Source: Oscillospiraceae bacterium
GTDB lineage: Bacteria > Bacillota > Clostridia > Oscillospirales > Oscillospiraceae
NCBI GenBank assembly: GCA_902761635.1
Contig: CACWLG010000001.1
Location: 89,867-153,866 of the forward strand
DNA length: 64,000 nt
Direction of reading: 5' to 3'
Part shown: piece after piece, positions 43,636-51,193 of the stretch
Position numbering within the stretch: position 1 is the first letter of the stretch
Layout: the number at the start of each line of letters is the position of its first letter
Position numbers and translations under genes: made by a program
The notes under the pieces: generated by a model
What the model was told of the DNA's origin: nothing
Databases searched by the model: none
What the model saw: only the letters and a program-made list of their open reading frames with translations

Positions 43636-44436
43636 TTATATGAGCGGGACGGGCGCAAAGTCCCGGCCGTCAAACTGCCAGAGCTCCTCAAAGCCGCACT
43701 CGCGGGCCAGCGCCTCGCAGCGGTCGAAGGCGCAGTCGATGGCGTTGACATCATGGGCGTCGGAGCTGATGCAGATGCGCCCGCCGATGTCCCGCAGGTG
43801 CCGCAGCAGCGCCGGCTCCGGATAAGGGCTTGTGCGCCAGCCGCGGCTGATGGCGCCGGAGTTGATCTCAAAGATCTTGCCGGCGGCGCTGAGCTTCTCC
43901 ATGGCGGCAAAGGCAGCGTCCCGGTAAGCGGGGGCGGCAGTATCATAGAGCAGCACCCGCTCATTGTATTTGGTGGGCAGGTCGAAGTGCCCCACAATGC
44001 TGATCTCAGGGTAGTCTGCCATGGCGCTCAGGCGCTCATAATAGAGCTCAGCAGCGCGCCGCTCCCCGCCGTGGACGGCGATCAGCAAGGCCGCCTCCTC
44101 CGGATCGGCGTCGATCGGGAAGCCGCCCAGTATGTGGCAGGCCCCGATGATGTAATCATAGGGCGGCACGCTGCGACGCTCGGAGTCCATGTCATACTCC
44201 AGGCCGCACCAGACCGCGATGCGCCCGGCATAGGCAGCCTGGAGGCGGCGCATCTCGTCGATAAAGCGCTGCTCATCCCCCACAGGGCATGTCCAGGCAT
44301 CCTCTCCGTCGATCGGGCAGTGCAGACTCACGCCGATGGAGCCGAAGCCCGCATGCAGCGCGGCGAGGACCATTGCTTCCGGGCTGTCCTTCCCATCATC
44401 GAAGGTGGTGTGGCAGTGCAGATTCTGACGCGTCAT
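43636..44436 (-). CDS. Histidinol-phosphatase, PHP (HisJ) family
   Basis: A 266-residue PHP-domain phosphatase. Metal ligands are seen in NLHCHTTFDDGKDSPEAMVL, CGLEYDMDSE, VGHFDLPTKYN, EINSGAISRG and CISSDAHDVNAID. The HisK/HisJ branch removes phosphate from histidinol phosphate, but no other his gene lies in the window, so another substrate is possible. The start follows AAAAGGAGGTCC. It is followed within 40 bases by the aminotransferase on the same strand. Confidence 0.88.
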   Translation of the reverse strand: MTRQNLHCHTTFDDGKDSPEAMVLAALHAGFGSIGVSLHCPIDGEDAWTCPVGDEQRFIDEMRRLQAAYAGRIAVWCGLEYDMDSERRSVPPYDYIIGACHILGGFPIDADPEEAALLIAVHGGERRAAELYYERLSAMADYPEISIVGHFDLPTKYNERVLLYDTAAPAYRDAAFAAMEKLSAAGKIFEINSGAISRGWRTSPYPEPALLRHLRDIGGRICISSDAHDVNAIDCAFDRCEALARECGFEELWQFDGRDFAPVPLI

Positions 44437-44487
44437 AGGCCGGACCTCCTTTTCCTCACATATGATACGTTATTTTAGCCACAGAAA

Positions 44488-44522
44488 AAGCCCATGTCAA
44501 GATTTTCTTGACATGGGCTTCC
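44488..44522. terminator. Terminator between thioredoxin-like and PHP genes
   Basis: GAAAAAGCCCATGTCAAGA pairs with TCTTGACATGGGCTTC; the A-run becomes a T-run on the minus strand, ending the thioredoxin-like gene. Confidence 0.88.
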
Positions 44523-44523
44523 G

Positions 44524-44805
44524 TTAACCAGCCAGCACGCGGTCAAAGGCGGATCGGATGTGGCTCTTGATGTCGGCATAGCTGTGGGTAAAATGTGCCT
44601 CGTAGAGCTTTTCCCCGTTCCAGAAAATCGTCGGCACGCTGTAGTAATCGCGCTGTTCGGCGATCTCCGGCTGCTCGCTCTCCTCGATCCAGTTGATCTT
44701 AATGCCGCCATAAGCGGGGCTTTCCGCGGTCAGCTCTTCGATGGCCTTCCTGGCGTTGCGGCAGTAGGGGCAGGATGCAAGATAGAACAGTTCGATTTCC
44801 TTCAT
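44524..44805 (-). CDS. Thioredoxin/glutaredoxin-like protein (CPYC)
   Basis: A 93-residue thioredoxin-fold protein with active site ASCPYCRNARKAIEEL near the N-terminus and the cis-proline in YSVPTIFWNGEKLYE. It should act as a small cytosolic disulfide reductase. It starts 9 bases after the rubrerythrin stop, so the two probably form an oxidative-stress operon in an anaerobe. The start follows GAGGCCGGGGC. Confidence 0.9.
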   Translation of the reverse strand: MKEIELFYLASCPYCRNARKAIEELTAESPAYGGIKINWIEESEQPEIAEQRDYYSVPTIFWNGEKLYEAHFTHSYADIKSHIRSAFDRVLAG

Positions 44806-44814
44806 GCCCCGGCC

Positions 44815-45354
44815 TCAATAGTTCTCGGCGTTGATCTCGAAATAGGCCTGCGGATGGTTGCAGACGGGGCAGACCTCGGGCGCAGCCTCGCCGACGACGA
44901 TGTGCCCGCAGTTGCGGCATTCCCAGATCTTCACGCTGCTCTTTTTGAAGACCTCCTGGAGCTCCAGATTTTTCAGCAGTGCGCGGTAGCGCTCCTCATG
45001 GTGCTTCTCGATGGCGGCCACGCCGCGGAACTTGGCGGCAAGCTCGGGGAAGCCCTCCTTCTCGGCGGTGTCTGCAAAGCCCTCATACATGTCGATCCAC
45101 TCGTAGTACTCCCCGTCGGCTGCGGCGGCGAGGTTCTCGGCCGTGCTGCCGATGCCGTTCAGTTCCTTGAACCAGAGCTTGGCATGCTCCTTCTCATTGT
45201 CGGCGGTTTTGAGGAAGAGGGCAGCGATCTGCTCAAAGCCCTCCTTCTTGGCCTTGGAGGCGAAATAGGTATACTTGTTCCTGGCCTGGGACTCACCGGC
45301 AAAGGCGGCCTCCAGGTTTTTTTCAGTCTGCGTACCGGCATATTTGTTTGCCAT
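44815..45354 (-). CDS. Rubrerythrin
   Basis: A 179-residue peroxide-reducing non-haem iron protein. The four-helix diiron part has [35 protein letters not shown] and [17 protein letters not shown], and the C-terminal rubredoxin domain has [10 protein letters not shown] and [11 protein letters not shown]. Starting ATG at 45354 follows AAAGGAGGAATAC; the frame-extending upstream codons are not part of the family. Confidence 0.97.
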   Translation of the reverse strand: MANKYAGTQTEKNLEAAFAGESQARNKYTYFASKAKKEGFEQIAALFLKTADNEKEHAKLWFKELNGIGSTAENLAAAADGEYYEWIDMYEGFADTAEKEGFPELAAKFRGVAAIEKHHEERYRALLKNLELQEVFKKSSVKIWECRNCGHIVVGEAAPEVCPVCNHPQAYFEINAENY

Positions 45355-45383
45355 TTTGTATTCCTCCTTTATTTTTTTGAAAA

Positions 45384-45404
45384 CGGGGCCGATTGTCCGG
45401 CCCC
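45384..45404 (-). terminator. Terminator upstream of rubrerythrin
   Basis: GGGGCC pairs with GGCCCC across a short loop; on the minus strand it is followed by GTTTTCAAAAAAA. It would end the small ORF at 45410. Confidence 0.55.
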
Positions 45405-45409
45405 GCGCC

Positions 45410-45538
45410 TTACGCTTCCATCGGTTTATACTGCTCTTCTCCGGTCTCTGCGCAGAGGATAAAGTCATTGATCTTCTTTTCATCCCATCCGGCAGTGAGC
45501 AGGGCCAGAATGCTTCGTGACGCTTCCGCGTTTATCAC
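45410..45538 (-). CDS. Possible 42-residue small protein upstream of rubrerythrin
   Basis: A short frame with GTG start (45538). It reads [20 protein letters not shown], then [17 protein letters not shown], and ends KPMEA. It is helical, acidic and has coding-like composition. The ribosome site is weak (GAGG immediately before). The frame is open further upstream without another start, so the true 5' end may have been cut by the repeat at 45592-45649. No family recognised. Confidence 0.45.
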   Translation of the reverse strand: MINAEASRSILALLTAGWDEKKINDFILCAETGEEQYKPMEA

Positions 45539-45591
45539 CTCATGCCGGTCATTGTGGGCAGCAAGGGCGTTGGAGGGGAAAGCTGCATACG

Positions 45592-45649
45592 CCTTCCATC
45601 GCTGAAGCGGTCCCCCTCTCCCACACGCCGCATGCGGCTGGTGGAGGCA
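45592..45649. repeat. Palindromic intergenic repeat element, copy B
   Basis: Related to 2122-2180: both contain CCATCGCTGAAGCGGTCC-type sequence followed by a GCCGCATGCGGC-like palindrome and GTGGAGGCA. It abuts the mgtE stop. Confidence 0.6.
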
Positions 45650-45652
45650 TGG

Positions 45653-47026
45653 TTAAAACAGCAGCGCATTGGCGATGCCGAAGTAGACCAGCAGGGACAG
45701 GGCGTCGACGATCGTGGTGATGAAGGGGCTGGCCATGACGGCGGGGTCGAAGCCCAGCTTCTTGGCAAACAGCGGCAGCGTGCAGCCCACGACCTTCGCC
45801 ACCAGCACGGTCACGGCCATGGTCAGGCAGACGACAAAGGCCGTCATGACGGTGATGTCGGTGTTGCCGAGGATGATGCGGTCAAAGACCATGATCTTGA
45901 CAAAGCACAGCATCGCAAGGGCCACACCGCACAGGACCGCCGTCTGGATCTCCTTCCACACGACCTTCGGCAGATCGCGCAGCTCCAGCTCGCCCAGGGA
46001 CAGGGCGCGGATCACGGTAACGGATGCCTGGGAGCCGGAATTGCCGCCGGTGTCCATCAGCATGGGGATGAAGGCCGTCAGCACCACCTGGGCGGCCAGA
46101 GCGCTTTCAAAGCGGGTGATGATCATGCCGGTGAAGGTGGCCGAGACCATCAGCAGCAGGAGCCACGGGATACGGTGCCGGAACAGATCCCAGGGCGTCG
46201 AGCGCAGATAGGTCTTCTCCGAGGGGAGCATACCGGCCATCTTTTCGATATCCTCCGTGGTCTCTTCCACAAGGACGTCGATGGCGTCGTCGAAGGTGAC
46301 GATACCGACCATGCGCCCGTCCGTATCCACCACGGGCAGGGCCAGGAAGTTGTATTTGGAGAGCATCTGAGCGACCTCTTCCTGGTCGGTAAGGGTGCTC
46401 ACGGAGATCACGTTCTCGTCCATGATCTCGGAGACGACGATGTTCTCATCCGGCGCAAGGAGCATGTCCTTGACGGACACGGTACCGATCAGCCGCCGCT
46501 CCTTGGTGACATAGCAGGTGTAGATCGTCTCCTTGTCCACGCCCGTGCGGCGGATGCGCTGCAGGGCCTCGGCAATGGTCATGTTCGGGCGCAGGGAGAC
46601 ATACTCCGTGGTCATGATGGACCCGGCGGAGTTTTCGGGATAGCGCAGGATCTCGTTGATTTCCCGGCGCATGTCGGGGTCGGCCTGGGCCAGGATGCGC
46701 TTGACGACGCTCGCGGGCATCTCCTCGACGAGGTCTGCCGCGTCGTCAACATACAGTTCACTTACGACCTCGCGCAGCTCCTTATCGGAAAAGCCGCGGA
46801 TCAGATGCTCCTGCAGCTCGGGGCTGAGCTCGGCAAAGGTCTCCGCTGCCAGCTCCTTCGGCAGCAGGCGGAAGAGCAGCGGGGTGCGCTCCTCATCCAT
46901 TTCCTCGAAAACGGCGGCGATATCCGCCCCGTTCATGGTGGTGAGAATATCCTTGAGTGTCTGGTACTTTTTGTCATCCAGCAGCTTTTTCAGGGACTTC
47001 ACCAGCGATACAGTGTGTTCTGCCAT
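45653..47026 (-). CDS. mgtE: Magnesium transporter MgtE
   Basis: A 457-residue Mg2+ channel. The N domain (residues 1-130), two CBS domains (about 135-255) and five membrane segments (from about 285) are in the usual order. The pore signature is PMLMDTGGNSGSQASVTVIR. The N and CBS domains gate the channel in response to cytosolic Mg2+. The start follows GGAGGAATCCCC. The 5' leader contains the small ORF and hairpin described separately, so extra regulation is possible. Confidence 0.97.
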   Translation of the reverse strand: MAEHTVSLVKSLKKLLDDKKYQTLKDILTTMNGADIAAVFEEMDEERTPLLFRLLPKELAAETFAELSPELQEHLIRGFSDKELREVVSELYVDDAADLVEEMPASVVKRILAQADPDMRREINEILRYPENSAGSIMTTEYVSLRPNMTIAEALQRIRRTGVDKETIYTCYVTKERRLIGTVSVKDMLLAPDENIVVSEIMDENVISVSTLTDQEEVAQMLSKYNFLALPVVDTDGRMVGIVTFDDAIDVLVEETTEDIEKMAGMLPSEKTYLRSTPWDLFRHRIPWLLLLMVSATFTGMIITRFESALAAQVVLTAFIPMLMDTGGNSGSQASVTVIRALSLGELELRDLPKVVWKEIQTAVLCGVALAMLCFVKIMVFDRIILGNTDITVMTAFVVCLTMAVTVLVAKVVGCTLPLFAKKLGFDPAVMASPFITTIVDALSLLVYFGIANALLF

Positions 47027-47099
47027 CGGGGATTCCTCCTTTCAGGTTACCGTCCGTCCAGGGTAGGAAGCCGACACGCAGACCAAAGTACGGCATGTT

Positions 47100-47180
47100 T
47101 CAGGATGCTGCGGAAACGCCACAGGTATTCCGCAGCCGACTTCGGCCTGCCGATGTGCCGGTACTGCCTCCAGCGTCCAT
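47100..47180 (-). CDS. Possible leader peptide upstream of mgtE (26 residues)
   Basis: A strong AAAAGGAGGAGACGTC ribosome site precedes an ATG and a 26-codon frame (MDAGGSTGTSAGRSRLRNTC, then GVSAAS). A perfect hairpin (GCTGCGGAA, loop, TTCCGCAGC, at 47106-47135) overlaps its end. Mg-related genes elsewhere are controlled by leader peptides or M-box riboswitches; I could not find the M-box consensus here. The peptide is not recognised. Confidence 0.45.
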   Translation of the reverse strand: MDAGGSTGTSAGRSRLRNTCGVSAAS

Positions 47181-47274
47181 GACGTCTCCTCCTTTTAAAT
47201 ATGGGATTGGGCGTGTGCCCTGTTGAAATTGTAACCCGCGGGACAAGGGTTTGTCAACCCAAACCGGCGCCCGA

Positions 47275-47306
47275 TAAAAAACGGACCCTCCTTACGGAAG
47301 GCCCGT
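47275..47306 (-). terminator. Terminator of the lipoprotein gene
   Basis: On the minus strand ACGGGCCTTCC-GTAA-GGAGGGTCCGT (two G-T pairs) is followed by TTTTTT. It is the end of the gene at 47321. Confidence 0.85.
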
Positions 47307-47320
47307 TCATGCTGCGTGTA

Positions 47321-48049
47321 TCAGCCGTTGTTTGCCGCCGGGGCAGGCGTTCCTGCGGCAGGTGTTCCCTCGGGGGGTGCTTCGCCGTTGAGAGCGTTCT
47401 TGAGTTCATCCAGCTCTGCCTGCAGCTCAGGCGGGAGATCCTCGGGCTGGATGATGGGCTTGACATTCTTGGGGGCGGTGCCGACGCCGTTGACAACGTC
47501 ATAGACGATCTCGCCGTTTTCCACCACGGCGGCAACTTCGGAAGAATAGGCGTCCGACATCAAATAGACCTTCACCTTCAGGCCGGGATACGCTTCACTG
47601 AGCGTCTTTTCCAGAGAGCCCCACATGTTGGGGAGGATATCAAGGATCCGGTTATAGGCGTTGAGAGACTCCGTGTTGTTGCTCTGTGCCATCATGATGA
47701 CATACTGGAAATAATCCATGGCGAGCTTGTATACGATCGTGTTCTCATCCTCGCCAAGCTCGAAGACGCCGACGGAAGGATCTTCCTCGGTGCGCTGCGC
47801 GAGCTCTTCCTCGTTGAGCGAATCCACCACAGACTGCAGGATGGCGGCCACATTGGCTGTCGGCGCAGCAGACGCAGCGGGCACAGCGGACGCGGCGGGC
47901 GCATCGGGGGCTGCAGGCGCGCTCGGAGCGGCGGAAGCGGCCGGCGAATCGGTGGAAGGCGTGGTCGAAGACGCCTTGGCCGAGGCACCGCAGGCGGCAA
48001 AGCCGAGGCAGAAGCAGAGAACCAAAAGGATGCTGACGGTTTTCTTCAT
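47321..48049 (-). CDS. Lipoprotein, DUF4854-like
   Basis: A 242-residue lipoprotein (LGFAACGAS lipobox) with an Ala/Pro/Ser linker to about residue 65. A globular domain of about 110 residues follows (VVDSLNEEELAQRTEEDPSV, then AVVENGEIVYDVVNGVG), and a short Pro/Ala tail. The pattern of NTIVYKLAMDYFQYV followed by a conserved beta-rich end resembles DUF4854, but this is by eye. Function is unknown. The start follows CAGGAGAATTAT. Confidence 0.75.
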   Translation of the reverse strand: MKKTVSILLVLCFCLGFAACGASAKASSTTPSTDSPAASAAPSAPAAPDAPAASAVPAASAAPTANVAAILQSVVDSLNEEELAQRTEEDPSVGVFELGEDENTIVYKLAMDYFQYVIMMAQSNNTESLNAYNRILDILPNMWGSLEKTLSEAYPGLKVKVYLMSDAYSSEVAAVVENGEIVYDVVNGVGTAPKNVKPIIQPEDLPPELQAELDELKNALNGEAPPEGTPAAGTPAPAANNG

Positions 48050-48088
48050 TTTATAATTCTCCTGTTTGTTTAACCATAGTATGGGTTC

Positions 48089-48117
48089 ACTTTATCACAA
48101 GCCCAAGTCCGCGTCAA
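48089..48117 (-). promoter_or_regulatory. Promoter for the DUF4854-like lipoprotein gene
   Basis: On the minus strand TTGACG (48112-48117), a 17-base spacer and TAAAGT (48089-48094), 39 bases before the start. Confidence 0.75.
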
Positions 48118-48190
48118 GTGTCGTACTGTAAAAGAAACATTAAATTATGTTAAGCTTTTTGAAAGCACGGTTCGAAAATGGCACGTTTTT

Positions 48191-49324
48191 TCAGGGCATT
48201 ACCGCCACCGCTTCCATCTGGCGGCGTTTGGTCTCCTCCATCACATGGGCATAGAGATTCATGGTAATGCTGATATCCGCGTGCCCGAGGATCTCCTGCA
48301 GCGTTTTGGCCTGCATGCCCGATTCGACCGCTCGTGTGGCGAAGGTGTCGCGGAAGGCGTGGGCGCTGAAGCGCTCGATCCCGGCATCCCGGCAGATAAG
48401 ATCAATGTCCTTCATGATGCCGCGGGCGCCGAGCAGGCCGCCCCGCGGCGCGCGGAAGATCGGGCCGGTCTCATCCGCGTCTGCCTCCTCGCCGAAACGC
48501 AGCCGGTTTTGCCGCTGCTGGGCCTTGACGGCCTCCAGCGCCGCATGCCGCGCCGGGATCACCCGCATGGAGTGGCCCGTCTTCGTGCTGTCGCCGATGA
48601 TCTGGTGCCCGTCGACCGTCCGTGTCAGCGTCCGCTCGATACGGATCATGCCGTCGCAGAAGTCCCCCGGCATGAGGGCGCCGGCCTCACCGAAGCGGCA
48701 GCCGGTATTCAGCAGGAAGGTATAGAACGGGATATACCAGGAGCCGCGCTTCTCGGCAGCGCGGAAAAAGGCTTCCGTCTCCTCCAGCGTGAGGGCCCGG
48801 TGGATCGTCTCCCGGGCCGGTTTTTCCTGAAGCTTCAGACTGCGCATGCCGCGCGTGGGGTTCCAGGCGATCAGCCGCTCAACCAGCGCCGACTCCAGGA
48901 CAGCCCGGATGACGGAGATACTGCGGTTTACGGTGGCGGGCTTGTAGCGCTGCCACAGCGCTGTCTGTACATCCCGGACATGCCGGGTCCCGAGCTTGTC
49001 CAGGCTCATGGCTCCGAGGCGGCAGCCCTCCGGACTGAGCGTGATATCCGCGGCGAGGCGGTAGATATAGCGCTCTGTGCGGATGGTGCTTGCCCGCACG
49101 CTTCCGAGGCGTCCCTGCTCCCATTTCTGGAAATACTGGTCGAGCGTGAGTTCCCTGCCCGAATACCGCAGGCCCTCCTCAATCTCCTGTCTTCGTGTCA
49201 GCTCCTTTTCCTTGCATTCCTTCACGGTTTTGCCATATACACTGTAACGCTTTCCATGAATTGTAAAACGGCTTTCATAGGTGCCGCGTGTAGTCTTTCG
49301 CATCCCCGCCGGGATTCTTGGCAT
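48191..49324 (-). CDS. Tyrosine recombinase/integrase (orphan)
   Basis: A 377-residue site-specific recombinase of the phage-integrase family. An N-terminal SAM-like core-binding domain (about 60-160) precedes the catalytic part: Arg in LNTGCRFGEAGAL, H-X2-R in SAHAFRDTFATRAVESGM, His in LGHADISITMNLYAHV and the nucleophile Tyr in the same segment. All catalytic residues are present. No excisionase, relaxase, phage gene or tRNA target is nearby. It lies next to and divergent from the secreted paralog at 49580. The start follows TTAGGAGGAAGTGC. Confidence 0.92.
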   Translation of the reverse strand: MPRIPAGMRKTTRGTYESRFTIHGKRYSVYGKTVKECKEKELTRRQEIEEGLRYSGRELTLDQYFQKWEQGRLGSVRASTIRTERYIYRLAADITLSPEGCRLGAMSLDKLGTRHVRDVQTALWQRYKPATVNRSISVIRAVLESALVERLIAWNPTRGMRSLKLQEKPARETIHRALTLEETEAFFRAAEKRGSWYIPFYTFLLNTGCRFGEAGALMPGDFCDGMIRIERTLTRTVDGHQIIGDSTKTGHSMRVIPARHAALEAVKAQQRQNRLRFGEEADADETGPIFRAPRGGLLGARGIMKDIDLICRDAGIERFSAHAFRDTFATRAVESGMQAKTLQEILGHADISITMNLYAHVMEETKRRQMEAVAVMP

Positions 49325-49579
49325 AGCACTTCCTCCTAATGCTGTTAAGAGCGCAGCATGTTCTCCATGCTATAATACTATATATAAGTGCCGCTTGAAA
49401 ACCATTAATCACCCGGATTGTGGTATTTCCGGCGTACACGGAAAGCACGCAGGACAAGCGCCTGCAAGGGGAAAGGGCATGCCGCAAAAATGATAAGCTC
49501 CGCTGTTGGGGTAAAATAAGGGGTACAGGTTTTGAGTAAAGTATTCAAGTGGTAACAAAAGTGTAAAGAACAGTTACAA

Positions 49580-50557
49580 ATGAAGAAACTGCTTGCACTG
49601 GTTCTTTGCGTGATGATGTTCGTCTCCGTTATGAGCACGAGCGCATTCGCAGCTAAGCCCACCGTTCCTGCGCATCCCGACCTTGACACTGGTTATCTTA
49701 TTCCCTCGGCAAACAAGATAAGTGTCGCTGCCAACGAAAAGGCAATCAAGAACGCCAAGGAGAACATCGAGTACATGTACGGCGCCCTGGCTGCTGACAA
49801 CGCTGTTTTCGGCGCCATCAAGTCCGTTGATTCTGTTGTCTCCAGCCTTGCCAAAGAAATGTTCAAGGATGTTGACAGCATCTGGGGCATCACCGGCGGT
49901 ACGCTCGAAAGCAACACCAAGACTGTTCTCAGAGACTACATCGGCAGCCAGATCATTCATTACATGGACAACCACAGCAGCGACTTTGAGACTGCTTCCA
50001 CTTCCTACAAGGCCAACGGCCTCGGATTGACTTACACCGGTAAGCAGACCCTGAACGGCGGCTATATCTATGTTGACAATGCTGGCAATATCTGGGGTTA
50101 CAATGGTATCTGGTGGTCCGCTCCTGCTGGCACGTCCATTTCCGATGCTATGGATGACAACGGCGGCGATGTTGTTAACTGGACTGCTACCAACGCTGTT
50201 GTTGGCACCACTACTTGGAAGTATAATCCCATTGCTTATGCCAACACCTTTGCCAAGGCTGTCAATGAAGCTATGGCCAGCAAGGAAGGTGCTTCCACCC
50301 TCCAGAACCTGGCTTACCAGCTCTACGCTCTCAAGGTCTATGATGAGCTTGACGACAAGTTCGACGATCTTTACGACGATATCCTTGTTTGGGAAGACGG
50401 TAAGGCTATCCTGAGCCAGTATCACTTCCACGATACTCTCCCGAACGGCAACCTCGATTGGGGTGATGTCTTCAGCGCCTATGCATTCATGGATCTCGAC
50501 GATTATCCCAACTGGAACATTCCTGGTAATATCGCCGATGAAATCCTCGCTCCCTGA
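49580..50557 (+). CDS. Secreted protein of unknown function, paralog 2
   Basis: A 325-residue protein with the same signal peptide as the gene at 39167 (MKKLLALVLCVMMFVSVMST). After the cleavage site the helical start (NEKAIKNAKENIEYMYGALA) also resembles that paralog. An insert around residues 150-200 rich in Gly, Trp and Asn (NAGNIWGYNGIWWSAPAGTS) is absent from paralog 1. No clear Shine-Dalgarno precedes the ATG (GTAAAGAACAGTTACAA). Lower GC than neighbouring genes. A shared terminator follows. Confidence 0.85.
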   Translation: MKKLLALVLCVMMFVSVMSTSAFAAKPTVPAHPDLDTGYLIPSANKISVAANEKAIKNAKENIEYMYGALAADNAVFGAIKSVDSVVSSLAKEMFKDVDSIWGITGGTLESNTKTVLRDYIGSQIIHYMDNHSSDFETASTSYKANGLGLTYTGKQTLNGGYIYVDNAGNIWGYNGIWWSAPAGTSISDAMDDNGGDVVNWTATNAVVGTTTWKYNPIAYANTFAKAVNEAMASKEGASTLQNLAYQLYALKVYDELDDKFDDLYDDILVWEDGKAILSQYHFHDTLPNGNLDWGDVFSAYAFMDLDDYPNWNIPGNIADEILAP

Positions 50558-50567
50558 TCATCACAGC

Positions 50568-50644
50568 AAAAGAATCTAAATCTCTGATCCTGACAATCGG
50601 AGAATACGCGCACAGGCCCTGCGAAAGCAGGGCCTGTATGCTTT
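50568..50644 (+). terminator. Conserved 3' element and terminator, copy B
   Basis: Inverted copy of 39081-39155 with one indel and one substitution. ACAGGCCCTGC-GAAA-GCAGGGCCTGT then ATGCTTTT acts as an intrinsic terminator for the secreted paralog 2 gene. Confidence 0.85.
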
Positions 50645-50782
50645 TCCCCGAATAGAGCTTGCCTCAAGTAAAGCCGTGGCAACGCCCCCGGCGGCCCGGC
50701 AGCCAAAATATGCGTTTACCCCGGCGAATCCGTAACACCGTACGTTTTCGCCGGGGCTGTCTGCTTTATTTCAGGACTGTAC

Positions 50783-51078
50783 CGCCGGGCCGATGAGGGC
50801 ATCGGCCCCTACGAAGCAAGGCACAGGTTCCTCCGTCGTAGGGGTCGATCCCCTGATCGACCCGCGCCGGGGAAGCTGCCGCTCAGCAAATGCGCCGGGG
50901 CGAATCCGCTGACCTTCCACAGTCCCGCCGGGCCGATGAGGGTATCGGCCCCTGCGAAGCAAGGTGCAGGTTCCTCCGTCGTAGGGGTCGATCCCCTGAT
51001 CGACCCGCGCCGGGGAAGCTGCCGCTCAGCAAATGAGCCGGGGCGAATCCGCTGACCTTCCACAGTCCCGCCGGGCCG
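50783..51078. repeat. 143-bp tandem direct repeat, two full copies plus a partial third
   Basis: CGCCGGGCCGAT recurs at 50783, 50926 and 51069, exactly 143 bases apart. The two full units differ at only a few positions and each holds GC-rich inverted repeats (GTAGGGGTCGATCCCC, then GATCGACCC). There is no coding frame supported by a ribosome site. The region lies between convergent genes. Confidence 0.85.
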
Positions 51079-51098
51079 ATGATTATACACGATGAATC

Positions 51099-51138
51099 GG
51101 CAAAAGGCCACCGGTCAAATAACCGGTGGCCTTTTGCC
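51099..51138. repeat. Long hairpin repeat, unit 2
   Basis: GGCAAAAGGCC pairs with GGCCTTTTGCC around ACCGGTCAAATAACCGGT. It shares the core with 17698-17741 and may terminate the ABC ATPase gene on the minus strand. Confidence 0.65.
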
Positions 51139-51193
51139 AGGAGAAGCGGGCCCGGGCCGGCAACCCTGCAGGCTGTGGTTGCCCCGCCACGCC

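Noticed and set aside
47027-47240. M-box magnesium riboswitch upstream of mgtE
   Set aside because: The conserved M-box core segments could not be found on the minus strand; only a short frame and a hairpin are visible.
50783-51078. CRISPR array
   Set aside because: The repeat period is 143 bases with no unique spacers; adjacent units are almost identical throughout.
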